Of a stretch of 21,811 nt of DNA, positions 1 through 7,433 are shown in pieces (position 1 is the first letter of the stretch; each line of letters begins with the position of its first letter). The stretch is from positions 321,436 to 343,246 of the forward strand of contig MNCI01026504.1 in NCBI GenBank assembly GCA_015680685.1, written 5' to 3'. The notes beneath the pieces are model-generated. The model did not search any database. It was not told the origin of the DNA and was given only the letters and a program-made list of their open reading frames with translations. Position numbers and translations under genes: made by a program. The DNA comes from Gnetum montanum. Taxonomy: Eukaryota > Streptophyta > Gnetopsida > Gnetales > Gnetaceae.

Positions 1-217
1 TACACTAAAGCAAGGTATTAATTACTTAATGATTCAATTACCCTTGCTAATATATGATTGTGTTGTGTGTGCAAATGGTAATCATACAACAAAGAATCGG
101 ATCTGGAGCAAACACTTGGAATGGAGCAGTGCTGAAGCAGCTATGTAAGGAGCAAGATTGATGATGCACTTACGGATGGACAACGGAAGGCGTAAGCTAG
201 GCATTGGTAGCAGCAAG

Positions 218-262
218 ACTCTTTTCTCTTCTTCTCTTCTCTTCTCTCTCCTCTTTTCTCTC
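218..262 (+). repeat. Pyrimidine-rich simple sequence (TCTTC/TCTCT)n
   Basis: About 45 bases are almost entirely C and T, built from imperfect CTTCT and CTCTC units. The tract lies in the 3' internal region of element 1. It is low complexity and no coding meaning is assigned. Confidence 0.7.
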
Positions 263-438
263 AGCTGCCAAATATGGCCTGATGTCATTGTAATAAGGTG
301 TTCACCCTTGTTGTCATGAACACCAGTCTTGTAATAATGAACCGTTCACATGTCATTCCATTAGTTCCATTTCCCTCAATAATCCCATACCTACCTGATA
401 TTATTGTAAGGAACTCGAGGATGAGTTTTTATTCAGTC

Positions 439-447
439 ATGGGGGTA
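439..447 (+). other. Polypurine tract of element 1 (plus-strand primer)
   Basis: The sequence ATGGGGGTA lies immediately before the LTR start TGATGAGAC. A G-run directly 5' of a 3' LTR is the standard plus-strand primer of LTR retrotransposons. The same position in elements 3 and 4 reads GTGGGGGTA and GTGGGGCTA. It marks the LTR at 448-1339 as a 3' LTR with the element body on its left. Confidence 0.8.
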
Positions 448-472
448 TGATGAGACACGAATTGCACAGGCC

Positions 473-645
473 GCGATATCGCATACGCGATATCACGTTC
501 GCCACGATATCGCATACGCGATATCACGTTCGCCACGATATTGCATACGCGATATCACGTTCGCCGCGATATCGCATCCCCTGCGATATCACGTTCGCCG
601 CGATATCGCATCCCCTACGATATCGCGTCGTTTCCTACGATATTG
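473..645 (+). promoter_or_regulatory. Phased GATATC palindrome array in U3 of element 1
   Basis: GATATC starts at 475, 489, 506, 520, 551, 568, 585, 602 and 619, with GATATT at 537 and 639. The steps are 14, 17, 14, 17, 14, 17, 17, 17, 17 and 20 bp. The first part is a 31-bp unit repeated about three times, each holding two palindromes. Several sites extend to ten-base palindromes such as GCGATATCGC. The array lies between the LTR start and the TATA box at 676, so a role as upstream promoter or enhancer sites is inferred. The binding factor is unknown. Confidence 0.8.
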
Positions 646-675
646 CGTACGTGCTATCGCGGTCCGTCGTCAAAT

Positions 676-686
676 CTATAAATAAG
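676..686 (+). promoter_or_regulatory. TATA box of element 1 LTR
   Basis: CTATAAATAAG lies just downstream of the palindrome array. The same string occurs at the same relative place in element 4 (reverse strand 19316-19326), and close variants occur in elements 2 and 3. It is the likely core promoter, with transcription starting some 30 bp downstream. Confidence 0.75.
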
Positions 687-940
687 AGGCAGCACTCCCC
701 TCATTCAACATCATAGGCATAAAGTAGCGAAGATCTGGCGGATTGATCAGCCCAGAGATAGAATATTTTCCATGTGCCCGCAATAGGAGTCCCCCAAGTG
801 AACGGTTCTTTATTCGAGCAGCTTTGTACCTGAAGGCAAGTTGTGTATGGCAATAAAGACGAGCTTTGTGGATAAACCTTGCAGTGCATGGATAGGTTTA
901 ATTAATGTTATTTAATTGCTTTTCTAGTAACGCGGCATGA

Positions 941-1109
941 GTATGACTTGGTTACGAGTGTTGAAGAACGTGTACGACTAGCCAAGGAATTGGCTACTCA
1001 TCACGAGTAGATTCTCTCACCCTTTCCTCCTAGAACATGGGACAAGTAAGACTTGATTACGAGCATCTATGGATGTGTATGGCTAGTCAAGGAATCAGCT
1101 GCTTGTCAC
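941..1109 (+). repeat. Imperfect direct duplication inside the element 1 LTR
   Basis: The stretches 941-1003 and 1046-1109 align over about 63 bases. Shared pieces include 'GTAnGACTTGnTTACGAG', 'GTGTAnGnCTAGnCAAGGAAT' and a terminal GTCAC/ATCAC. The spacing is about 105 bp. It appears confined to this LTR and is probably a local tandem duplication in R/U5. Confidence 0.65.
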
Positions 1110-1339
1110 ACTTAGGTTAGTTAAGTGCCTCAGTATGACCGCTTCGAGCACGTGCGTTACGTGTGGTAATCCCAGTAACGATTAGCGTTTGGTAGCCACA
1201 GTTGCACAGTTCAGGGTGTGTANATTAACCCCAAGTGTTCCTTGTGGCGTTTAGGCATTTAGTCTGCGGAGTTCAACCGGATCGCGCGTGCTACGCTCGT
1301 TTCATATGGTTGAGTGTAGGGGTACCTCACCACTCATCA

Positions 1340-1960
1340 AAGGCTTACCATAAAACAATAGATACAGATTCTTCTCTTCATTTGATGATGTAATCAACCT
1401 ATTGAGCAAATAGGTTATCATGTAGATTGCCTCATGCCAATACTCATTCGAAATTGAGGCATGTTTCAACAAACATCTTGCCATCTCATGTAAGACACCA
1501 TTCTTCATTTTTTCTATGCCATTTCTTTGGGGTAAATATCCACATGTGGTTTGTTTCTCTATTCTACATTCATGACAATAATTATTGAATTCATTTGAAA
1601 CAAATTCAGCACCATGATTTGACCTAATTACCTTAATCCTCAAACCAAACCTATTGTTAACAAGCTTCTAAAAATTCTTGAATATAGAAAATACATTGTC
1701 CTTGGAATGTAAAACATATGATCAAGCATGCCTAGAAAAATCATTAACAATTACTTAAAAAATTATCTTCATTCATTTATTATAACTATGGGCATAGGTC
1801 CAACCACATCAATATGCAAAAGTTCTAGTGGATGTGGCTTCTTCTTTATATGAGTTGCATGAGGAAAGATCTTTTTTCTTACCCAAGATCTCAATTTTTT
1901 TATAAGAGGTATGCCCAAGCCTCCAACACCAAAATATTGCTTCTTCAATCTTATCTATAA
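1340..1960 (-). pseudogene. Copia pol fragment: gag-pre-integrase and integrase core (broken)
   Basis: Reading on the minus strand, a gag-pre-integrase motif lies near 1890-1950: the decoded FWCWRLGHTSYKKIEIL resembles the family's WHRRLGH. It is followed by VNDFSRHA, like the usual DDFSR motif. From 1643 downward, a 100-residue open stretch carries VIRSNHGAEF, YLPQRNGIEKMKNG and LHEMARCLL. These match the second and third catalytic blocks of Ty1/copia integrase, and the two catalytic positions have exactly 35 residues between them, as in DD(35)E. Both are mutated: Asp to Asn (codon about 1617-1619) and Glu to Lys (about 1509-1511). Several stops lie upstream. The frame ends at 1340 where the LTR of element 1 was inserted, so RT and RNase H are outside the window. 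Function is certainly lost. Confidence 0.88.
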
Positions 1961-2089
1961 ATGCAAACTTCTCATCAACATGATTCTATACAAAAGTGGC
2001 TCCAAGAAAATAGATTTGATTCTTGAGTCTTGGAAGCTTGGCTATGACCCTCCTTGAGTTTGAAATTATATAAATGTCATCTTTAAAAA

Positions 2090-2360
2090 CATCCTTATTT
2101 CTCCTTTTCACCATATGACCAACTGAAAGCAAATAATTAGATAATTTGAATACATAGAAAACATCATGGACTTGCTCTTGACTTCCATCTTTAAGAGTAA
2201 TAAGAACTTTTCCAATTCCTTCAATGTGGATCTACTCACCATCGCCAACTTTGATTGTGTCCAATTTGCCATTAGGCTTATCCTCAATAAAAGCTTCTTT
2301 GTGAGGAGTCATGTGGTTTGAACAACCACTATCAAGGATCCATATACTTGAAGTGATATT
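2090..2360 (-). pseudogene. Copia pol fragment: aspartic protease (broken)
   Basis: The minus strand decodes to WILDSGCSNHMTPHKE, the copia protease active-site block, with the catalytic DSG triplet intact at 2325-2333. It continues with IKVGDGE, a stop, IEGIGKV, and the strand KLSNYLLSVGHMV. This order is typical of the copia protease and its C-terminal part. The protease would have cut the Gag-Pol polyprotein in the virus-like particle. It lies between the zinc knuckle (2496-2537) and the pre-integrase domain (about 1890-1950), which is the expected order. Confidence 0.85.
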
Positions 2361-2495
2361 ATTAGATATGATAGATGCTACAAGATTTGAGTTATCTTAA
2401 CAATTTATAACTTGTTTGCCTCTATCTTGTGATGTAGGATTTTCTTTGTCTTGAGTATCTTGATTTTTGAGATTTTAAATACTAGTCTTTTGCCA

Positions 2496-3306
2496 ACATC
2501 TTTCTTCATAATGACCTCTCTTGCCACAAAAGGTGCACCATAGAACTAATGAAGATGGCACATCTTGACTTCCTTTTTGCTAGAAATTTGTCCTACCACC
2601 TCTAGGACCTCCTCTTCCTCTAGAAAAGTTCTTCCATCTCTTAAATGGCTTGGAGTTGCAACATAAGCATTTTCCATTTGATCTAAAATCTTCAATTTTT
2701 GTAAAGCCTTCAAAATTGCAATCAAATCATCAATTTTATAGATAGAGCGGCCTTTTGTTTGAACAATAATTTTAATGAAGGTGGAGAATCTGTAATCATT
2801 GTAAAGAACTTGCATCATCTTATTTACCTTTAGCTGCATTATGAGGCTACAATTGTACTTATCCAAATTTCTCAAAATAATGTGAAGCTTATCAAAAAAA
2901 ATGAGAGAGAGAGACTCTCCTCTTGTAATCCTTAAATTATTAAGCTTGGTGCTATATTTCATTTCTTTAAACTTTCTATTTATCCATTACCTTTGTACTC
3001 TTCTTGAAAGGTGTCCCAACAAGGCTTAGGTGTGTCTTTAGTAATGATTCTAGCTTCAATTACCTCCAAAATACTAGTAAAAATAATCATCTTCACAAAT
3101 GAATTAGTCTTCCTATCTCTTTTAAGCTTGTCCCTCTAGTCTCTTGTCTTCAAATCTAGAGTCACAATAAAACTAGGCTCAACATACTCCCATACTTCAT
3201 GAACTTGGAGGAGGGATTTCATTAGATGTGATCAATAAGTAAAATCTTAAGGGCCATAAGAAATAACAGAACACTTCAGAATGTCTTTGATTTGTTTAGT
3301 AGCCAT
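2496..3306 (-). pseudogene. Copia gag with CCHC zinc knuckle (broken)
   Basis: The likely start is the ATG at 3304-3306, decoding MATKQIKDILK, about 16 bases after the initiator-Met primer site. Next come HLMKSLLQVHEVWEYVEPSF and CWDTFQEEYKG, both typical of the copia Gag N-terminal part (UBN2-type). An open stretch of 138 codons (2546-2962) carries GESLSLIFFDKLHIILRNL and IDDLIAILKAL, the second half of the capsid-like domain. A frame change follows near 2640, into RWKNFSRGRGGPRGGRTNF and then an intact C-x2-C-x4-H-x4-C knuckle (CTFCGKRGHYEERC, 2496-2537). Stops and frameshifts make it non-functional. Gag would form the particle and bind the RNA. Confidence 0.88.
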
Positions 3307-3321
3307 GAGAATGGATTAAAA

Positions 3322-3333
3322 GCTCTAATACCA
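3322..3333 (-). other. Copia primer-binding site (initiator tRNA-Met)
   Basis: The minus strand reads TGGTATTAGAGC. The standard plant copia PBS complementary to initiator tRNA-Met is TGGTATCAGAGC, so there is one C-to-T change. It lies just downstream of the putative 5' LTR end and just upstream of the gag ATG, which fixes the orientation and 5' end of the copia element. Confidence 0.88.
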
Positions 3334-3339
3334 ATTTTT

Positions 3340-3569
3340 TGAATGAGCATAGTGGACAGGATGATGAGGAATAAAAGCTTTGTGGTTAAAATTGAGAAAT
3401 ACTTATGATATTATGAAATCTTGTGATGTCATGTGAATTGTATTGTGAAATAACTAAGAAATTAAGAAATTGAGAAATTAAATTGTGAAAATAAAATCAT
3501 TGGAAAATTCATTATAAAAAATATGATAATTGCTAAATTCTTCCATTATTTCAAAAAAGCATTACAACA
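3340..3569 (-). repeat. Probable 5' LTR of the copia element (outer boundary uncertain)
   Basis: On the minus strand the inner end is clear: CATTCA at 3345-3340, just before the PBS. The outer end is proposed as TGTTGTAATGC starting at 3569, giving a 230-bp TG...CA unit. No second LTR is in the window for comparison, so the true start could lie further right (up to about 3815). The sequence is AT-rich with no coding content. Confidence 0.45.
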
Positions 3570-3815
3570 TGCTCTTAGCACCATAAGGCAGGTCTTCTAA
3601 CTACTTCTATAAGGAAAAAAAATTCAATTGGGATTTAAACTTAACATGAATAAGTTAAACTCATCATAACTAATCACTAACTACTAGAAAAAATTATTTT
3701 TAAAGAAAAATTGACATGAAAAAGAAATTTAATAAGTAAAAAGCTATTAACCCAAATAACTTTTTTTTAAAAATTCTTCAAAGTAGGAGAAAACAATTTC
3801 TACACTACATAATAT

Positions 3816-4055
3816 TCAATGCAATGTTAGTGCAATAGTGGCCTCTTTTCCCTTAGAGACTTCATGGTGTACCTTCATGAAATAGTCCTTTTGTAGTTGA
3901 GACCTAGTAGGTTGGTAAGGCCTACATATTTCATCAACCACCTTGTAATCTAGAGTAGTTTCTTCAAGTCCCATATTCATCAATGCTTTCATGAGCATTG
4001 ATGCATCTGAATGATTAGGTGGAAACCTATTATTCCTTCTAGGTTCTTCCATCAT
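3816..4055 (-). CDS. Unrecognised 79-residue ORF at the gag position of element B
   Basis: I do not recognise this protein. It starts MMEEPRRNNRFPPNHSD (a start at the second Met is equally possible) and is mixed charged without low complexity. Middle and end segments are LMKALMNMGLEETTLDYK and KVHHEVSKGKEATIALTLH, followed by a stop. It begins about 280 bases after the tRNA-Asp-type primer site, where gag starts in the related elements 2 and 3 (about 110 bases after the PBS there). It shares no obvious sequence with their Ser-rich Gag N-terminus. It may be the N-terminal piece of a different gag, a leader ORF, or a captured fragment. No signal peptide or membrane segment is seen. That it is translated is an inference. 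Confidence 0.4.
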   Translation of the reverse strand: MMEEPRRNNRFPPNHSDASMLMKALMNMGLEETTLDYKVVDEICRPYQPTRSQLQKDYFMKVHHEVSKGKEATIALTLH

Positions 4056-4338
4056 AGTTCTTCATCTTCATGAAGAATGTAAGTAAAATTTAGATGGTAT
4101 GAATCTAGATGTTAGTAGATAACTTTCATTTGTTGTAGCACTTTGTCTTGATTCTTAATGATTTTACCATGTTCCCTTGCTAAATCATCAATAGATGAGG
4201 AATTTTCTCCGCAATAAGAAGACACTTTGTAATCGTTGAATGTGCTTTGAATTAAATAACATTAATTCATATGATAAATTATTTTAACTCTAGTAGCTAT
4301 CCTTAGATAATTCTAACTATCTAAACCACTAGCACTAG

Positions 4339-4356
4339 TCCCTAACAACAATGCCA
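4339..4356 (-). other. Primer-binding site of element B (tRNA-Asp type, decayed)
   Basis: The minus strand reads TGGCATTGTTGTTAGGGA. The complement of the plant tRNA-Asp(GTC) 3' end is TGGCGCCGTTGCCGGGGA, and all differences are transitions. It is separated from the LTR end by a single T, as in element 3. Confidence 0.8.
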
Positions 4357-4357
4357 A

Positions 4358-5162
4358 TTATGAGTGATAACGTAGATCCTACACTCAACCATATAGATCA
4401 TAAGCATTCATGTGTAATTTGATTAAAATTTGTGGACTCGTGCTAGTGTTTTTGTTTTTCCAATCATACTTGTATGGACTTAGTTTGTACGATTAAATAT
4501 GACCCAGACATATGATGATGTTGTAGCTAAAATATTATTATAATATGAAAATATTAAAACTCTAAACTACTTAGCCTAAATGTGAGAAATAAATCTAGTC
4601 TTAACCAGGCATGAAACATTTGTTTCCAACTCGTCATATGCATCCTAAACATACATCAATGTTGTTGGGTTACACAGTACCACTGTTGATATTGCTGGGA
4701 TCACCAAATGTTAATACATTTATGCTCAAATTTGATTGTACTTAGTCACTATAGTTAACTACAATAAATGTAAAATAATTATTGAGTACTTAAGATTAAA
4801 AGAATAGTTAAAGTAAATTACAAAAAAATTAGTTTGATGCCAAGTATTGTAATGAAGGAAAATGAATCTTGATTTTTATTGTTATGATAAACATGTATTT
4901 ACATACATGATTAGTTGAATAAGACTTCATACAACCCATTTAATTTATGTTGCATGTGCTTAGTGACTAATTCTAACTTTCAGGGGAATAAATTAACAAA
5001 GGTTTACTACACTATTAAATAAATGGTACCATAAATGTGGTGGGTGCATGTATGTATATAGGCATTTATTACATTACATCAATGTTGATGCATTGACAAA
5101 GAAAATCCTTCATTGATGTTGTTGCATTATCAACATAGCTTGTTAAAAAGTAAGACTCATCA
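4358..5162 (-). repeat. 5' LTR of element B (about 805 bp)
   Basis: On the minus strand the LTR starts TGATGAGTCTTAC at 5162. It ends ACTCATAA at 4358, a decayed version of the family end CTCATCA. The PBS follows directly. Within it, 4650-4715 retains the family R/U5 block (two copies of a GTTGGGTTAC / GCTGGGATCACC motif). A TATA-like string CCTATATACAT (reverse strand, 5052-5062) lies downstream of an upstream region rich in ATTGATG/CATCAA dyads. It is clearly related to the LTRs of elements 1-4 but more diverged. Its right flank (5163 on) is the pol of element C, so it appears to have inserted there. Confidence 0.72.
5052..5062 (-). promoter_or_regulatory. TATA-like box of element B LTR
   Basis: The minus strand reads CCTATATACAT, about 100 bp downstream of the LTR start. 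This is close to the TATA position in the related LTRs of elements 2, 3 and 4. The match is weaker than in those. Confidence 0.5.
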
Positions 5163-5807
5163 ACTAGTATGTGCTTCTTCCAATAGTTTGTCTTATAAAT
5201 TTGGGTATATATAATTGGATTTTGAATCATAATTCACCCTTTTCTCCTTTTTGTACATAATAAGAAGAAATTTAATTTAATTTCTAGATCTTTTTTTGAT
5301 ACCAAATATCTGACATTTACTCTTTAACAATCTCATCTTTTAAACTTAATTATATAACTAGGCTATTTATCTTTTCAATCATTTTACTAAGTGCATCTAC
5401 TACTATATTTGCTTTTCCAAGATAATACTTAATATTAAAATTAAAGTTTGCATTTAGATCAATCCATCTTCTTTACTATAAATTTAATTGCGATTGGATT
5501 ATGAGATATTGTAGACTCTTATGATTTATCCATAAAGTTAGTTTCTCCACAAACAAATAATATCCCCATATTTTTTGAGTAAAAATAATAGTTACTAATT
5601 CTATATCATGCATAGGATATCTAACCTCCTATTTTTTAATTGTTAAGAAGCATAGGCAATATCGTGTTAGTCCTACATGATGACACATTATAATCCTTCA
5701 TTTGAAGCATTGATATACACATTTAATGGTTTACTTGGAGTAGGAAATATTAAAATAGAAGCTAATGTAAGCTATTTCATTAATTCTAAAAATTCTTGTT
5801 CACACTA
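5163..5807 (-). pseudogene. Element C pol, RNase H to integrase N-terminus (broken)
   Basis: The minus strand from 5807 down decodes to a decayed Ty3/gypsy RNase H: CEQEFLELMK, then PSKPLNVYINASNEGL (family: VYTDASKEGLG), DIAYAS and QLKNRRLDIL. Later come KYGDIICLWRN and KANIVVDALSKM, the end of the domain (family: KANVVADALSRK). Further down, ELWFKIQLYIPKF resembles the strand just before the integrase zinc finger. The catalytic Asp in YTDAS is now Asn, and many in-frame stops are present. It directly continues the RT found at 12106-12801; element 3 lies between. The left end is cut by the LTR of element B. The style suggests a Tekay/Del-like chromovirus. Confidence 0.82.
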
Positions 5808-5808
5808 N

Positions 5809-5855
5809 TGTGTGTATGACTCTTGGTAATCCCAACAACGCTTAACATTTGGTAA
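5809..5855. repeat. Perfect 47-bp inverted copy of 5998-6044, bounded by N bases
   Basis: The 47 bases between N at 5808 and N at 5856 are the exact reverse complement of 5998-6044 in the nearby LTR, with no mismatch. The surrounding repeats have diverged by roughly a tenth, so a perfect inverted copy delimited by ambiguous bases is more likely an assembly or consensus artefact than biology. It sits where the 3' end of element 3's LTR should be. Confidence 0.85.
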
Positions 5856-6383
5856 NTGTTCTACGATTAACAATAGGATGAAAATCAATTTATAATCAAT
5901 TCAACTAATCTAATTGCTAATTAATAATCAACTACCCTAACATATGTATCCAATCCCACTTCCCGTGCACATCCTGAACACATATAACGCTGTTGGGTTA
6001 CCAAATGTTAAGCGTTGTTGGGATTACCAAGAGTCATACACACACTTGAAGTGATCATACTTATGTGCTTAATTAATTAACATGCATGAAAATGTAAATA
6101 TTAATTAAGTATATGAAAAGTAAATTACATGGAAAGTAAATCTAATCTAAGTTAAAGTGCTACAATGAATAAGAATCAATCTTGATCTTATTGCCACTCA
6201 TGGAATATGTCTAGGTACATTGTTAGTTGAATAAGACTTCATACAACTAACTCAAGTCCACTCTATGTGCACTCACTGACTATTCTCTAAGATTATGGAA
6301 TGAAACTACAAGAATTTGGCTGCTCTATTGACCAAACTATGAAAAAGTAACGCAAAAATGATGATAAATTAGGAGCCTAGTCA

Positions 6384-6395
6384 CTATATTTATAG
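6384..6395 (-). promoter_or_regulatory. TATA box, 3' LTR of element 3
   Basis: CTATAAATATAG on the minus strand, identical to the box at 11967-11978 in the 5' LTR of the same element. It lies downstream of the palindrome array, as in the other copies. Confidence 0.7.
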
Positions 6396-6412
6396 GCTAG
6401 TGTATACCCCTC

Positions 6413-6465
6413 GACGTTGGATACCCAATGTCGCATCTAGGCTCCAACATTAGATACTTGATGTC
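6413..6465 (-). promoter_or_regulatory. Phased GACGTC-like palindrome array, 3' LTR of element 3
   Basis: On the + strand, GACGTT (6413), AATGTC (6427), AACATT (6446) and GATGTC (6460) follow steps of 14, 19 and 14 bp. The one nearest the LTR start lies 27 bp inside. Each is one to three changes from GACGTC. It corresponds to four of the six sites in the 5' LTR. Confidence 0.65.
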
Positions 6466-6492
6466 AAAGCAAATGAAAAATGTGTTTCATCA

Positions 6493-6504
6493 TACCCCCA
6501 CAAC
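6493..6504 (-). other. Polypurine tract of element 3
   Basis: The minus strand reads GTTGTGGGGGTA immediately before the LTR start TGATGAAAC. It is equivalent to the tract at 439-447. It shows the 3' LTR is at 5857-6492 and the body lies to the right. Confidence 0.8.
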
Positions 6505-7204
6505 AGAATGAAAACTCTTCCTTGAGTGTAGAAGAGGATGAACAAGTTCCTTACAAAATATTGGGAAGATATGAGATTATTGACTGACATACAAACTGAC
6601 TAAATGGAATAGACAAACTTTGAGTGTTTCATTACAAAATTTTATTTGAGTGGATGCATACAAAATGAAAGAGTGATAAAAAGATTGGATAGACCTTCAA
6701 GATTACAAAATTTACAAACATCTTCAAGAATCTGCTAAAGATGATTCTTCTTGTTACTGCTAGTGGTGGTAGACTTCCAGCCTTGATTGTTATGTCAATG
6801 CTTCTTTGGTCATGCAAAAAATTCTTGAAGGGTGGACTGAAATTTCTTCTTATCATCCCATGGATCTAACAAACATGAAATGCTTGAGTTGCTATCTTGT
6901 ATGTGGTATGATTTGTCCATGGACATATCCTCCTTTATCCCTCTCTTGGCTTTGTTTTTGTGCCTAGAAAAAGACCTTTTTCCTTAGGCTTTTCTTGTAG
7001 CATCACCTATAGTTACCAAAGTATCAACATTAGTTTTGTTAAATTTTCCTTAAGAATTAACCTTTGTCAGATCCCTTAGTTTTTTCTTAAGAATAAGGTG
7101 ATACAACATACTATGCCCAAGGCTATGAGGTAACTAAAATCATCAAGCTATATAAAAATATGATGTTGGAGAAATTTCAAAAATGGTAAAACAAGCATCC
7201 CTAG

Positions 7205-7217
7205 CCCCCATGACTAA
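7205..7217 (-). other. Internal PPT-like motif of element 3
   Basis: The + strand reads CCCCCATGACTAA, which is TTAGTCATGGGGG in element sense. The same 13 bases occur at 20719-20731 in element 4. They copy the context of the 3' tract in element 1 (TTCAGTCATGGGGG). It is a candidate second plus-strand primer about 700 bp upstream of the true tract; function is inferred. Confidence 0.45.
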
Positions 7218-7433
7218 TAAGCATAACTTTGGAAGCACACATGTTTTTGAGTAATTGAAATCAAAGGTCTAATTCAGAAGATGGCTAAGAAATATTAATG
7301 GATGGAAATAGAAAAGTAGGAAAAATTAATGAAATAGATGAGAAGTAGTTCCAAAATCATGCATAAATTTAGAGAAATTGGTAGTGATGTTTTGGAAGAT
7401 GTGAAGGTGAGTTCAAAGCCATGATCAAAAAAA

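Larger units (their letters stand above)
1..447 (+). mobile_element. Element 1, 3' internal tail (gypsy-type LTR retrotransposon)
   Basis: This is the non-coding end of the element whose 3' LTR follows at 448. The last 90 bases match the equivalent stretches of element 4 (reverse strand, about 19452-19540) and element 3 (reverse strand, about 6493-6590). The shared pieces are 'CAATAATCCCATACCT', 'AACTCGAGGATGAGTTTT' and a G-rich tract before TGATGA. A pyrimidine-rich TCTTC/TCTCT stretch lies at about 218-262. A short inverted repeat (GGTGTTCA at 297-304, TGAACACC at 317-324) could form a hairpin. I see no protein here; frames crossing the pyrimidine tract are low complexity. The element continues beyond the left edge. 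Confidence 0.75.
448..1339 (+). repeat. 3' LTR of element 1 (892 bp)
   Basis: The LTR starts TGATGAGACACG just after a polypurine tract. It ends with the block GGGGTACCTCACCACTCATCA, which recurs at the 3' end of the other family LTRs (16827-16847; reverse strand at 11227 and 18592). At 1340 the sequence switches abruptly to a copia integrase read on the minus strand. U3 holds a palindrome array (473-645) and a TATA box (676-686). The R/U5 part holds a 105-bp-spaced duplication (941-1109) and the family-wide TTGGTAAYCC-type block (about 1158-1198). CpG is far more frequent here than elsewhere in the window, which suggests a young insertion. A single N lies at 1223. The right-hand target duplication would start AAGGC at 1340; the left copy is outside the window. 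Confidence 0.88.
3570..4357 (-). mobile_element. Element B, leader and first ORF region
   Basis: This is the stretch downstream (on the minus strand) of element B's 5' LTR and primer-binding site. About 300 bases of leader (4339 down to 4056) precede a 79-codon ORF. The AT-rich remainder, about 3570-3815, has no recognisable protein and may partly be copia LTR. The body stops where the copia element begins, so gag and pol beyond this point are absent from the window. Confidence 0.55.
5857..6492 (-). repeat. 3' LTR of element 3 (partial; inner 3' end lost)
   Basis: On the minus strand it starts TGATGAAACACATT at 6492, preceded by the polypurine tract. It aligns with 11440-12105 of the 5' LTR, with about one difference in ten by eye, mostly transitions. 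The last ~210 bases expected at the LTR 3' end (matching 11227-11440) are missing and replaced by the N-bounded inverted fragment. It carries a TATA box (6384-6395) and four palindromes (6413-6465), two fewer than the 5' LTR. Confidence 0.85.

Noticed and set aside
82-288. A minus-strand frame with repeated RREKRREE-like residues
   Set aside because: It is a translation of the TCTTC/TCTCT simple repeat.
473-640. CRISPR-like look of the 31-bp repeats
   Set aside because: Repeats are adjacent units of a palindrome array inside an LTR, there are no unique spacers and the DNA is plant nuclear.
447-716. An 89-codon + strand open frame across the start of element 1's LTR
   Set aside because: It simply reads through the palindrome array (repeated RYR/HDI-like peptides from the repeat units) and has no protein features of its own.
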